Source of the DNA: Liolophura sinensis
Taxonomy: Eukaryota > Mollusca > Polyplacophora > Chitonida > Chitonidae
Assembly (NCBI RefSeq): GCF_032854445.1
Contig: NC_088304.1
Span: 25,123,704 to 25,187,703, forward strand
Length of the DNA: 64,000 bases
Direction of reading: 5' to 3'
Shown: one piece after another, positions 12,901 to 23,560 of the stretch
Position numbering within the stretch: the first letter of the stretch is position 1
How the letters are laid out: each line of letters begins with the position of its first letter
Program-made: the position numbers and the translations under genes
Notes under the pieces: generated by a model
What the model saw: only the letters and a program-made list of their open reading frames with translations
Databases searched by the model: none
What the model was told of the DNA's origin: nothing

Positions 12901-15900
12901 AAAAAACAATCCAATTAATCGATTTAAAAGGATATCATTGTCAAGCTCCACCTGACACTGTGAAATGGGGCATAATGATTATGCTGGAAGGGTTAGTTTT
13001 TTAACAAATAATTATGCTGGAAGGGTTAGTTTTTTAACAAATGATTATGCTGGAAGGGTTAGTTTTTTAACAAATGATTATGTTGGAAGGGTTAGTTTTT
13101 TAACAAATAATTATGCTGGAAGGGTTAGTTTTTTAACAAATGATTATGCTGGAAGGGTTAGTTTTTTTAACAAATAATTATGCTGGAAGGGTTAGTTTTT
13201 TAACAAATGATTATGCTGGAAGGGTTAGTTTTTTAACAAATAATTATGCTGGAAGGGTTAGTTTTTTAACAAATGATTATGCTGGAAGGGTTAGTTTTTT
13301 AACAAATAATTATGCTGGAAGGGTTAGTTTTTTAACAAATAATTATGCTGGAAGGGTTAGTTTTTTAACAAATAATTCATGCTAATAGTGGAGACTCATG
13401 ATGGTGTGCTACAAAAGGTGAGACAACTCATACAATATCTGATGCTATCACAAATTGCTATCCGGCGTAAGTCTTTTCAGGTTCTACATGAGGGTAGAAA
13501 TCTTGACATAATGGCCTCTGCTGTGTATAGAGCATCTTCATTTTGTGATTTAAAGAAATGAAAATTACTCAGGCCATGCAGCCAGACAACATTATTAATT
13601 ATTGAACATACATGTATTGATCATACATTCCCATGTTAAACACTTCCACGTTTCTTATACTGTACATGTATATTTATGTGCAGTATAAGAAACGTGGAAG
13701 TGTTTAACATGAACATGTATATGTATGTACAGTATAAGAAATGTGGAAGTGTTTAACATGGGAATGTATGATCAATAACTCTGCATTATTAGAGATGACA
13801 TTAGTGGATTTCAGGCCATGAAAAGGTCTGCCAGCATCCTTCTGAGGGTCGTGGGTTTTCCCTAGGCTGAGCAGGTTTTCTCAAACCATAATGATGGCTG
13901 CAGTCATGTATAAGTGAAATATTCTTGAATACGGCAAAAACACCAATCAAATACATAAATAAATAAATGTGTTTCAGGCTGTGGGTGCATCAATGAGGAT
14001 ATTTGACCTGCTGGACCTGAAGGCTGACATTCCCCTGGACACAGGAATGACCCTGCCCAGCTTACAAGGGGGTGAGTAATGGACAAGGCAGAGATAGAGG
14101 GGTCTGCCTCACAATGATGGTCAATGTACCGGTGAAGTCAACAGTTCTGAGTTTAAATGTGCTCTGCTGAAGGTGCCATTTTCCTGCACAACCACAACTT
14201 CGGGTTAAGCGGGAATGCACGATAGATTACAAAGCTTGGGACTAAATTACTTTAGCTCATTAACTCTGGCTCCATCTACAAAGTAGTAAGGCATTGTACA
14301 GTGACCCACATTATAACAATTTTGCATTATATTGACGTTGGCAAGAATGTTATTTTCTGAGAGTTTACAAGTTCGACTTTTCAGAAGAAAAAATGAAGAC
14401 AATTTGACTTGATTAACATATGTTAATATTTTTCTCACAGTCTACAGTATGATTTCTTTAAACCTGGTTCATGCATATATTTGAACTCCGTCATTGTGTT
14501 TGGTTGTGACTTGTAGACACAGGATTCTACAGTGTGAAGTTTACCTACCCATCTCGTCCTGAGACTCCAGTCCTGAAGGTACAGTGGCTACTTGTATACT
14601 TTTATTTGCATATATATATTTTCAGGGTGTCACTGTTCAGTGTAAACATTGCAATCTTCCTTTTTTTCTATCTTTATTCATACAGTGTTTATGTCTCAAG
14701 ATGTCAAATGCTAAATCATAATGTTTTGAGATCTATCTCTCTAGATTTACAAAACTATTTGTACACCTTCAAACAATCCATAGTTTGTGAGTTCCCAAAT
14801 CTTGCAGCTATAGTTTCATCTCAAAGACTCTCAGAGAGACACAAGTTTTGCAAGTTTTAAGGAAATAGGAGAAAGATTGTAAAGTTTTTTTTTTCCTTAT
14901 CAGTATTAAAAACTGTTCATATCCATCCATACATGGGAAGGTCTGTCAGCAACCTGCGGATGGTCGTGGGTTTGCGCGTACTTCATAAAAACGGGCCCCA
15001 CGAGTACAATTATCTGAATACCTATGTTATTAGCAGCATACGATTGCTTTGAGTTCAAGACCAGCTCAGGTCAGTTTCTTCTCCAGTATTATGTTGGAAG
15101 GCCTGCAACCAGCGGATGGTCATGGGTTTCCCCCAGGCAGTGCCCAGTTTCCTCCCACCATAATGATTGCCGTTTTCGTCGTACAAGTGAAATATTCTTA
15201 CGTAAAGGGGCATAAAAATACAAATCAAATGAATAAATATCCTATGTTATTAGCAGCTGTGGTAGTTACAGTTTTATAGAGTTTACTTTGAAAAATAGAC
15301 TTAGTCACTAGAATTCAGACACCATTTAAATAAGTCTTTTTTATGTAGAGGAATAGCCAGTAAAATTATTACTGTCAAACAAATTCACTTTGATTACAGA
15401 AGTTTACTTAGACTTACATTGTTTCAGGGTGTATCCTTTGAGATAGAGCGAGGTCAGATGGTGGCGTTGGTGGGGCCCTCTGGTGGCGGGAAGTCCACAA
15501 TCGTGAGCCTGTTGGAACGTTTCTATGACCCAGAATCAGGGACCATCACTCTAGGTACATTTCATTGTCTAAATATCGTCACATCTGCTTAAGTATAAGA
15601 TGATAGTAGCAATTTTCCTATATATTTACTTTGTTCATTGTAACTCAGTAAAATAAGTCAACAGTGTGAATGTAGAGTGGGGACCTGTCAAACTATTGAG
15701 AGCTGGTGAAACGGGCCCTGATATTCACCAGCCATTTTATAAGAGGTACCCAGACCTTATTCATGCAAGTTTTTAGCACTGTTTTACATGTTAGTGTTCT
15801 CTAGAATTATCTCCCTTTAGACAGCAGTAAACATGTAGGACCCCTGTAAAATCCAATCCACTTGAAACTTGATGTGTATTAAGTCTGCTGAATGAATATT

Positions 15901-18703
15901 GTTTCTTCAAATGTACCGGCTCATTGTTTGTATGCATTTCTTTAAAAAGGTTTCTCAACTTCATGGAAAAACTTCATGGAGATGTTTTGTATCACCTGGA
16001 CATTTCTGATGTTATGGAGGACAATGTCAGTTTATGTGTACATATATTCTGAATGTTTCGGAATAACAGGAATAAGTGTAGCATCAGCCTTGAAAATAGC
16101 TCACACTAAAACTGAGATGACAGAGAAAAGAAAGTCAGCCAATCAGTTCTTAGAGTTTCTTAATGTTAAATATTTTTTAAACGCATTTCTATTAGTAAAT
16201 ATGGTAGGTAAAAAGAAAGTTTGTAGGTACATGTAGTCCTCAGTGTGATTTGATGTTTCTTGCCATTTGTAATGATGATATTTTGGTACCAGAGTTGTTT
16301 CCCTTCTCTCTTCCAGGGGGAGCTGATCTCAAGGCACTGGATCCTCATTGGTTCCGCAAACAGATCTCCATGGTGAGCCAGGAACCTACATTGTTTGGAT
16401 GTTCTATCCGTGATAACATCGCCTATGGAAGAGACGAAGCTACTGATGAGGAGGTACATAGACAAGTTGTTGAGAATTGCTGGCGAAAACGTTTCAGCCA
16501 TGAAGGGATATTTCTAGATTATTTTACTCTCACTGTTCATTGGGCCTTGGTGACAGTAAATCGTCAATGGCTCTTGTGGGACTAGTCGGTTGTAAGGCTG
16601 TATTTGTATGTCACATAGCCAGGAAAGTTTGTCAGTAACTTGCCAAAGGCCGATGGTTTTTCCTGCCTCTCTCGCTTGCTGAATCCATACAACTGATCGG
16701 CTTCATAAAAACTGATCCAATTTTTTTTTGAAAGATTAGTGCATAAAATGTTGACATTGCGATAAGGTGGAAATAAATGTTCAGGGTGTAAAAAAGCACG
16801 TTGAGAAAGAAAAGTCAACTTTCCTTCATGTTTCTACAGGTGATGGAAGTGGCCAAACGAGCCAACGCCCACGACTTCATCATGTCGTTCGAAGATGGTT
16901 ACAAGACGATGGTTGGGGAGCGGGGCGTGCGTTTGTCAGGCGGACAGAAGCAGCGTGTTGCGATCGCGCGCGCTCTTCTCATGGACCCTGTGTTACTTCT
17001 TCTGGATGAGGTCAGTCACTTGCGTGTCCTAGTTGCGCTGCTGTTATGTTGCCTTTCAACCATTCTGCCGTGCTCTGGCAAAAAGTAGCAAGGTAGCAAG
17101 TGACAAAACAATGCCCTCAGAATTTGCTTGAATAAACACCTTGCAAACATGCGAAAGAATTACAGTAGTGCTTGCCCGCTGTCATATAAGTGAAATTTTC
17201 TTGGCTGAAACACCAGTCAAATAAATAAATGAATAAGTAAGGAACCCCAGTTCCCGCTACTGATGAACTGGACTGCTGTGGTGTGAGTAAAACATTCTTT
17301 TACAACAATCAGATAAATTAATAAATACAAGTAAACGTGAGAGCAACATTGAAAAAACTATAATACACCTGCAGCCATCTTTATGGACAATACTTTTTAG
17401 GCTTTGTACACCAGTATTTCATGCTGATATGCGCATGTGTATGTGTTATCAGGCAACCAGCGCTCTGGATGCTGAGAGTGAACACCTGGTACAAGAGGCT
17501 ATTGACCGGGCCATGAAGGGGCGCACTGTTTTAGTCATCGCACACCGATTGTCTACAGTCAGGGATGCCTCACAGGTAATGTCAGTTTGTACAATGCACA
17601 GAATAACAGGGGGAATTATTTGTCATTTGCATGCAGGTGAAAGTTTCTATTAGGACGAAGTTGAAAACCAATAAATTGTTTTTCTGAAATGTTAAATTTT
17701 TGTCATTGCCAAATGTAATTCTGTCCACATTCTTGTTGGATGTTCAGGTGTTTCTTCCCATAAGTTGAGAGACTCTGAGATCAAACCATGGTTGGCTCAT
17801 TCCTAAGACTTTAAAACTCGTTACATGTACTTGTTGCTGCCTCACTTGGGGGTTAGTAAAAAGAGGTTAGAGAAAGGAAAGAGGACTGGTTGGCATGGTG
17901 TATAATGCCAGGGTATTGTGACTGCGTAAGGTGTCATGTCTGGTGTCAGTATGATGTGACTGGTTGGGTGTCATGTCTGGTGTCAGTATAATGTGACTGG
18001 GTAGGATGTCATGTCTGGTGTTTGTATAATGTGACTGGGTGGAATGTCATGTCTGGTGTCAGTATGTTGTGACTGGGTTAGGTGTAATGTTTAGTGTCAG
18101 TATATTGTGACTGGGTGAGGTGTCATGTCTGATGTCACTATATTGTGACTGGGTGCGGTGTCATGTCTGGTGTCAGTATCATGTGACTGGGTACGGTGTC
18201 ATGTCTGGTGTTTCCACTAAAACACTAAATTAAATTTGTATCACCTTACATTGTCACTGTATGTGACTTTGGAGTGATGTGACAAATACAGTGCTTGGAA
18301 GAAACGTGTTGTTTTGGATTTGGGCCATTTCTAGTCTTCTTGCCATTTCTGGTTCTTTTTTATCACTAATATCATTAGAGATTTTGTCTCTGTCAGGGTT
18401 TGTTGAGTTGTTTTCTTTTTCATCTGATAATAAGAACTATTAATGATCAATTCTTCATCAATATTCAAAACTTTTTCTTTTTAACAGGTAATTGTCATAG
18501 ATAAAGGTGAGATCGCTGAGAAAGGAACACACGAGGAACTTGTGCAAAAAGATGGCGTTTACAAAAAACTGGTGCTGCGGCAACTCATGGCTGGATCCAT
18601 TCAAACTGACAGGTCAACTGACGGATCACCACAAGTAACTGACACCGATGCAACTGACACTGAAGGGAAGGTCAATGAGTTCAGTAATGTTGTCCTTGAT
18701 TGA
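5117..18703 (+). CDS. ABC-B family half-transporter (TMD0 + transporter core + NBD), 16 coding exons
   Basis: Exons: 5117-5348, 6428-6933, 7229-7340, 8038-8212, 9042-9102, 9838-9973, 10782-10970, 11660-11770, 12697-12770, 13978-14071, 14517-14578, 15428-15554, 16317-16453, 16840-17010, 17453-17575, 18488-18703 (TGA 18701-18703). All introns are GT-AG and all phases agree, giving 841 residues. Another ATG at 5126 in an ACCATGG context may be the true start (838 residues). A pyrimidine-rich acceptor at about 5065 implies an upstream non-coding exon. The product should be an ATP-driven membrane exporter acting as a dimer. The core and NBD read like ABCB10 and TAP-like proteins. The extra N-terminal helices and the lack of a basic mitochondrial presequence favour an ABCB9/TAPL-like endomembrane protein (inference). 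Substrate is unknown. The introns carry many SINEs and minisatellites. Confidence 0.93.
5374..5649 (+). mobile_element. full-length tRNA-derived SINE with target-site duplication
   Basis: The head resembles a tRNA, with box A (tggctcagttgg) and box B (gagttcaagtcc). A conserved body (ggtctgccagcaacctgcgg, then gtgaaatattcttgagtacg) and an A tail follow. The 9-base direct repeat gtgcgtggc flanks it (5365-5373 and 5650-5658). It sits in intron 1 of the ABC gene. Confidence 0.9.
6058..6199 (-). mobile_element. SINE, 3' part only
   Basis: The reverse-oriented tail (T-rich) and body (cgccgtactcaagaatattt to cccaggggaaacccacgacc) are present. The tRNA-like head is missing. Intron 1 of the ABC gene. 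Confidence 0.85.
7229..12770 (+). CDS. ABC transporter exons 3-9: six-helix transporter core
   Basis: Seven exons encode the ABC-B transmembrane domain. Diagnostic stretches are [39 protein letters not shown] with the following [19 protein letters not shown], and [17 protein letters not shown]. The FFD-x-x-R-TGEL-x-x-RLSSDT block is the coupling region typical of ABCB8, ABCB9, ABCB10 and TAP proteins. It is split by intron 4 inside the Arg codon at 8212/9042. The exon 3 acceptor is chosen at 7229 because it keeps phase 0 with exon 2. A later AG near 7276 would remove a conserved helix. Confidence 0.88.
7548..7690 (+). mobile_element. SINE, 3' part only
   Basis: Body and (AAAT)n tail of the same family, without the head, in ABC intron 3. 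Confidence 0.85.
8348..8552 (+). mobile_element. SINE, partial head plus body
   Basis: Begins inside the head (gtgagtctagctcatgctgg) and runs to the (AAAT)n tail. ABC intron 4. Confidence 0.85.
9916..10387 (+). repeat. 73-base tandem array of the 3' end of ABC exon 6 plus its splice donor
   Basis: The last 58 bases of exon 6 and the first 15 of intron 6 recur downstream. gtgagt-type donors fall at about 9974, 10047, 10120, 10193, 10265 and 10313. The later copies diverge (base changes, and shortening in the last two). Each contains aggggttcttttggc and gctgtcca-like sequence derived from coding DNA. Unlike the CUX array the spacer is far too short to be an intron, so these copies are not plausible exons. 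Confidence 0.85.
11396..11527 (-). mobile_element. SINE, 3' part only
   Basis: Reverse-oriented body with moderate divergence (gccatgcgcaagagtatttc). ABC intron 7. Confidence 0.8.
12030..12190 (-). mobile_element. SINE, 3' part only
   Basis: Reverse orientation, from the TTTA tail through ttgattggcgttttatgccg to gccggagaggaagcc. ABC intron 8. Confidence 0.87.
12258..12366 (+). mobile_element. SINE fragment with duplicated tail
   Basis: A short body piece, then the tail aaacaccaatcaaattaata with its AAAT run present twice in tandem. ABC intron 8. Confidence 0.75.
12495..12625 (+). mobile_element. SINE fragment, internally deleted
   Basis: Head end (agctcattctggcttcctct), aaggtctgccagcaacctag, then a jump to the tail ccaaatcaaat-like AAAT run. 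ABC intron 8. Confidence 0.75.
12795..12880 (-). mobile_element. SINE 3' fragment
   Basis: Reverse tail and about 60 bases of body (gttttatgccgtactcgaga). ABC intron 9. Confidence 0.75.
12975..13380 (+). repeat. 33-base minisatellite in an ABC intron
   Basis: About 12 nearly identical copies of a unit containing tgattatgctggaagggtta followed by gttttttaacaaa. Alternate copies differ at one base (aataa versus aatga). Because 33 is a multiple of three it yields long open frames, which are artefacts. It lies in intron 9. Confidence 0.92.
13617..13775. repeat. long inverted repeat with a third, internal arm copy
   Basis: The left arm from 13617 (ttgatcatacattcccatgt, then aaacacttccacgtttctta) is the reverse complement of the sequence ending at 13775. 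An additional inverted copy of the inner part (gcagtataagaaacgtggaa) lies between them at about 13680-13710. The single strand would fold into a hairpin of about 57 pairs. It sits in intron 9 of the ABC gene. Confidence 0.8.
13822..13968 (+). mobile_element. SINE, 3' part, ending next to the exon 10 acceptor
   Basis: Body from aaaggtctgccagcatcctt to the tail caatcaaatacataaataaa. The AAAT tail ends only about 8 bases before the cag that precedes exon 10 at 13978. Confidence 0.85.
13978..18703 (+). CDS. ABC transporter exons 10-16: nucleotide-binding domain and C-terminus
   Basis: The NBD is complete. Walker [10 protein letters not shown] is at residues 600-608 (exon 12), and the Q-loop MVSQEPT is in exon 13. 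The signature LSGGQKQ starts at residue 704 (exon 14), and Walker B LLLLDE ends at about residue 729. The D-loop SALD and the H-loop histidine (VIAHRLST, about residue 760) are in exon 15. The Walker B glutamate is present, so the site looks catalytically competent. Exon 16 adds a polar Asp/Thr-rich tail that ends NVVLD before TGA. Exon 10 starts directly after the tail of a SINE, so its acceptor lacks a strong pyrimidine tract. Confidence 0.92.
15045..15238 (+). mobile_element. SINE, partial, diverged
   Basis: Starts in the head region (ttgagttcaagaccagctca) and ends at aaatcaaatgaataaat. ABC intron 11. A separate short body fragment lies at 14935-14975. Confidence 0.75.
17170..17240 (+). 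mobile_element. SINE 3' fragment
   Basis: Only the 3' end (gtcatataagtgaaattttc, ccagtcaaataaataaatg). A second decayed tail lies at about 17280-17325. ABC intron 14. Confidence 0.6.
17917..18211 (+). repeat. 38-base minisatellite in the last ABC intron
   Basis: About eight imperfect copies of a unit of the form gtgactgggt, ggtgtcatgtctggtgtc, agtatatt. It lies between exons 15 and 16. Confidence 0.8.
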
Positions 18704-19596
18704 TGACAAACGAAGGCAGGAGTAATGAACTTGAGGAAGTTAAGGGCCTTAGTGAACTTGATAAGTTTTTTATGATCTTTTGGTGGTTGTAATTGAAAAA
18801 AAAGTACACCTCACTGTTTTTTTTTGTAAATTAATGCGCAACAATACCCAGTTTTTGGCTGATGACCAAGATAGGCATACTGCCATCATTAAAATTCACC
18901 ACTTTGCCTGCCGAAATGTGTTACTGCAGCAATCAGTGGATTGCAGAGTTGCCACAGTCTGATTGGTTTTGTTTACAAATAGGCGTGTAAGATTAAATAG
19001 TTTTATCTTTGAAAATAATATCATTGTACATTGGACCTCTTCTGCAAAAGTCCATAAATCTGTGTCATAACGTAACACCCTTAAAAGTAGACTTTAACAA
19101 AAAAAAATCTTTTTTCAATCATATTTCATCTTTTTGGAGTCATTTTTTTTTTCATCTTTCAATGCATTGTGAATCATTTTTCACAGATGAAATCATGATA
19201 GAGAAGTATTTTATGTTTATCATTACTAAAGCTTTTAAAAGTGAAGATGAAAATGCTCAGCTTGAATTTCATGAACAATGACAGTTTTATGTACATTGAT
19301 TTTAACTGGGGTCCATACTAGCCAGATTCTATACTTGAATGTTCACATGAGGTTTAAATGTTCCCAAAAAGTTGTGAAATGAAGCAGTAGTAGCTAAATC
19401 TCCAGTTACAAGATGTTAGAAAGGGGTATATACCCATAGCATGTACTATAGACTGGATAATTTTTATATACAGCTGTCTTTATTATTAATGTTAAATCTG
19501 ACAATCCCCGATCTCAAAATTTTCTATATTTTACTGAAATTGGATGTCTTTGATTCAAATCCATTTTTACTCATATGAGTCCTGTTGTTGTTGATT

Positions 19597-20480
19597 CAGA
19601 TTTTTCATATGTGTGCAAATCGTTATTCAGTGCATTAAGTAATTTTGACTTATGATTGACTTAAACCATTATTTACTCGCTCTCAGATATGTGTGCAGAA
19701 TCCAGGGCATTAAGTAATTTTGACTTATGATTGACTTAAACCATTATTTACTCGCTCTCAGATAGTGTGCAGAATCTAGGGCATTAAGTAATTTTGTCTT
19801 ATGATTGACTGAAATCATTATTTACTCGCTCTCAGATAGTGTGCAGAATCCAGGGCATTAAGTAATTTTGTCTTATGATTGACTGAAATCATTCTTTACT
19901 CATACTCAGATATGTGTGCAGAATCTAGGGCATTAAGTAATTTTGTCTTATGATTGACTGAAATCATTCTTTTCTCATACTCAGATTATGTGTGCAGAAT
20001 CCAGGGCATTAAGTAATTTTGTCTTATGATTGACTGAAATCATTCTTTTCTCGTACTCAGATATGTGTGCAGAATCCAGGGCATTAAGTAATTTTGTCTT
20101 ATGATTGACTGAAATCATTCTTTTCTCGTACTCAGATAGTGTGCAGAATCTAGGGCATTAAGCAATTTTGTCTTATGATTGACTTAAACCATTATTTACT
20201 CACTCTCAGATAGTGTGCAGAATCTAGGGCATTAAGTAAGTTTATATAATGATTGACTTAAACCATTCTTTTCTCATACTCAGATATGTGTGCAGAATCC
20301 AGGGCATTCATTAAATTCGTCTTAACTAATTCTTCATTCAAATTCAAATTTTTCATTTTTGTACAGATCATTATTCAGGGCATTAATTCATTTAGTCTTA
20401 CGCTTGACTTTAACCATTCTTTACCCATAAATTTTCCATATGTGGGCAAAATTCAGGGCATTAATTGATTTTGTCTTAAA
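19597..20480 (+). repeat. 75-base tandem repeat downstream of the ABC stop codon
   Basis: About nine clear copies and several decayed ones. Each contains gtgtgcagaatccagggcat, then taagtaattttgtctta and tgattgact. If the ABC mRNA extends to the AATAAA at 22295, the array is inside its 3' UTR. Confidence 0.85.
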
Positions 20481-21634
20481 TAATTCTTCACTCATGTTCA
20501 CATTTTTCATTTTCAATTTGTACATATCATTCAGTGCATTCATTCTTAGTTAATAATACCAATTACTATTAATACTAATTAATAATTAGTCTTATAATTG
20601 ACTCATATAATTCTCCCCTGAAACTTTTTCAGACCAGTTGTATTCAGGGCATTTATTTTACCATGGTACATTTTAACATTTTCCATTGTTTCTTTTGATT
20701 TTGAAAATATCATAGATGTACTGCTATTTTTGTGCATATTTCAGCTTTCTACCTGTCTTTTTATTATCATCAATATGCAATGAACTAGTGACATATCAGT
20801 TATGGTTTTTGAATTATGAATTTTTTCAGGGATTTTGGTATTTTGGCTAAGACCTGCAGGTCTGAATGTCGTCCTCTGGTGGTTGATCCTTCAAATTTGT
20901 CTCGAAGGATCATACTATACTATCTTTTTAATATGGACTGTTCTTTTAAGGAGAGGCCTGATTTCGCGACATCAACTGTTGTTAAATTTGCACAAATTAT
21001 TTACATAAAACTTTGAAATGAGCTTGTTGTTCATGGAAGCGGACAGTAAATTCTCGAAACTTCAAAAGTACTATGTATTCTTCCAACAGAGCAAGGCCAG
21101 AGCAGTTTGATTTTGTATTTTTTTTTTTTTTGTTTTTTTTTTGATATTCCACTTCACCCTCACAAAGAACATATACAGTAATGATCCAGCTGTCAAAATA
21201 TACCACAAATTAAAATCCGAAAAATATATTTTCTTGTTTTCTGGCAGTCAAAACAGACACATTTGCAGAGTTATGCATGTGCGGTAACGTTGTAATATAC
21301 ACTGTGAGTGAGAAATGTGCTAAGAAGTGCAACTGGGGCACCATAGAAGGCTCATCCAGGCATATATGTAATTAAGACCTACCTGTACTGTATTTCGCCT
21401 GAAAATTGATATGCACACATACACTTTCAGGACACATAAAGGCAGGAAAATGATAGTTTTGATGCCAACATTTATTAAGTTTTTCGGGTAAGAAATTAAT
21501 CAAACTTAACAAAAACCCCGTAAATGGTCCTATAAGATGGATGAATCAGTCCGAATCAAATATAATGTGTCTGGTGAAAAATGCTTAACCTTTATAGCTA
21601 TAATACAGTATATATGAAGAGCACAATGTTTTGA

Positions 21635-21775
21635 TTTATTTATTTATTTGATTGGAGTTTTACGCTGCACTCAAGAATATTTCACTTGTCCACAGCAACC
21701 AGCATTATTGTGGGAGGAAACCGGACAGAGCCATGACCATCCATAGGTTGCTGGCAGACCTTCCTACATATGGCT
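21635..21775 (-). mobile_element. SINE, 3' part only
   Basis: Reverse-oriented tail and body (tttatttgattggagtttta to gttgctggcagaccttccta), downstream of the ABC stop codon. Confidence 0.85.
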
Positions 21776-22826
21776 TAATGTTTTGAAGAGTTCTCTAAAT
21801 TTAGAAATGTTTAGTGCGTAGAATTGTATTTAATTTACTTGTATACATCTATACGACAGACACAAGAATATACATCTGAATTATGATTTGCAGTAAGTGT
21901 TAAAACTCATCCACATCTACTAGAATTGTACACTGGACACCAGAGAGGACACTGGACATCAAAGAGGACACTGGACACTCTGCTCAGATGTCCGTAGAAC
22001 TGTAGGAAGTTGCCCAAGCCTAATGACGTGTGAAATTCATGTAAGCTAGTGAACTTATGCTTCAGAATGAGATTAGCACGTTGTTAGACATGTTAGATAG
22101 GCTCATGTCCATCTGTCAGTTTTGAAAGAAAAATATTTTCACTGTACACATTAACAGTCTCCCAAATAATGTTTCCTTCCTTTTGTACCTTGTGATGGTT
22201 TTAAGAATTGTTTATTTCATTTGATATTTTCAAAATATTGACATTTTGATAAAACAATATATATTGCTGTGTACACTATTTTAAAAAAAACAGTAATAAA
22301 AGGGTGCACTAGCTATACATTGTATAATCCAAGATTGCTAGATTATAAATGTAAAATTATTTATTGGTCGTTATTTGGGGACCTTGTGAAATTTTTATGA
22401 CCTTGAACAAAGATTTTTTCTGGGGTACAGTACTGTTTAAACTGTGTTGTGCGTGTAAATTTTGGTCTTCATTAAACACTAATGGATGATATTGTTTATT
22501 CTGCGAAGTTTATTCCTGGAGGGTAATTTATCTTGCTATGAGAATTTTCTGCAGCATTGTTGTTGTTGACCAGCAGTTTTCTTCAAGTTCTTTCTACAAA
22601 CCATGAACACTGACTAAAGTTGCTTGTTTGCTCGGGGTTTACACTGCTTTATAAATTGTTTCCATCATGCAGTGTCAGTTCTATGGGTGGAGTCAGGATT
22701 AAACCATCGACCTTTGGCAAGTTACTGACAAAGTCTCAGATATGTGGGATATTGACGGAAGCTATTATAAAATCAGTGGTCTGCAGTATGCTAATGCAGA
22801 GAAAACTTGGATACAAGTGAGGGCAG

Positions 22827-23560
22827 ATTGGAGGGAGCTGATCATAGCCTGATCGAAACTGATCATACTTGATCATAGCTTGGAGGAAACTGATCATAGC
22901 TTGGATTAAATTGAATGCAGATTGGACGAGACTAATCATTTATTTATTTTTCTGAGTTCTGTTTTATGCCGTACTCAAGAATGTTTCACTTATACAATGG
23001 CGGCCAGCACTGTGGTGGGAGGAAACCAGGCATAGCCCTAGGGAAACACACGACCATGTGCATGTCGCTGGCAGACCATCTAAGGAGAGGAACCAGCATG
23101 ACAGAGTGCAAACTGATCATAACCTGGATGAAACCTAGTGCAGTTTGGATGATATTAATCACAGCCTGGATAAAACTGAATGCTGATTGGATAAAACTGA
23201 ATGCTGATGGGATAAAACTGAATGCTGATGGGATAAAACTGAATGCTGATTAGATAAAACTGAATGCTGATTGGATGAAAAAACTGAATGCTGAGTAGAT
23301 GAAACTGAATGCTGATTGGATGAAACTGAATGCTGATTAGATAAAACTGAATGCTGATTGGACGAAACTGAATGCTGATTAGATAAAACTGAATGCTGAT
23401 TGGATGAAACTGAATGCTGATTAGATAATACTAAATGCTGATTGGATGAAACTGAATGCTGATAGGAAAACTGGATGCTGATAGGGAAAAACTGATCATA
23501 GGCTGGATAAAACTGTGTGCAGTTTGAGGGCAACCGATGGCAGACTGGAGCGAGCTCATC
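22827..23560 (+). repeat. 21-base tandem repeat interrupted by a SINE
   Basis: Many copies of a unit such as gatgaaactgaatgctgatt (21 bases) run from about 23110 to 23480, with older variants (ctgatcatagc) on both sides. A SINE at 22938-23096 splits the older part of the array, so that insertion is younger than the array's origin. The long open frames here are repeat artefacts. Confidence 0.85.
22938..23096 (-). mobile_element. SINE inserted in the 21-base tandem array
   Basis: Reverse-oriented copy (tgccgtactcaagaatgttt to ctggcagaccatctaaggag), flanked on both sides by 21-base repeat variants. Confidence 0.85.

Larger units (their letters stand above)
18704..22320 (+). other. ABC gene 3' UTR or downstream region
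   Basis: AT-rich sequence with no supported open frame. It contains a tandem array at about 19597-20480 and a SINE at 21635-21775. AATAAA occurs at 22295-22300 and would suit a 3' end near 22.3 kb. Another AATAAA is at 24114-24119. Without transcript data the real cleavage site cannot be chosen. Confidence 0.35.

Noticed and set aside
12965-13385. Repeated [11 protein letters not shown] frames
   Set aside because: Translation of the 33-base minisatellite in an ABC intron.
14534-14860. 108-residue + strand frame starting in the ABC gene
   Set aside because: Its first residues are exon 11. The rest is read-through into intron 11 past a gtacag donor.
16600-16690. Possible second dispersed repeat (ttgtcagtaacttgccaaag) also seen reversed near 22705-22740
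   Set aside because: Shared sequence is only about 35-50 bases and resembles part of the SINE body. Too short to define a separate family here.
23159-23533. 124-residue - strand frame rich in QHSVSSN
   Set aside because: Translation of the 21-base tandem repeat.
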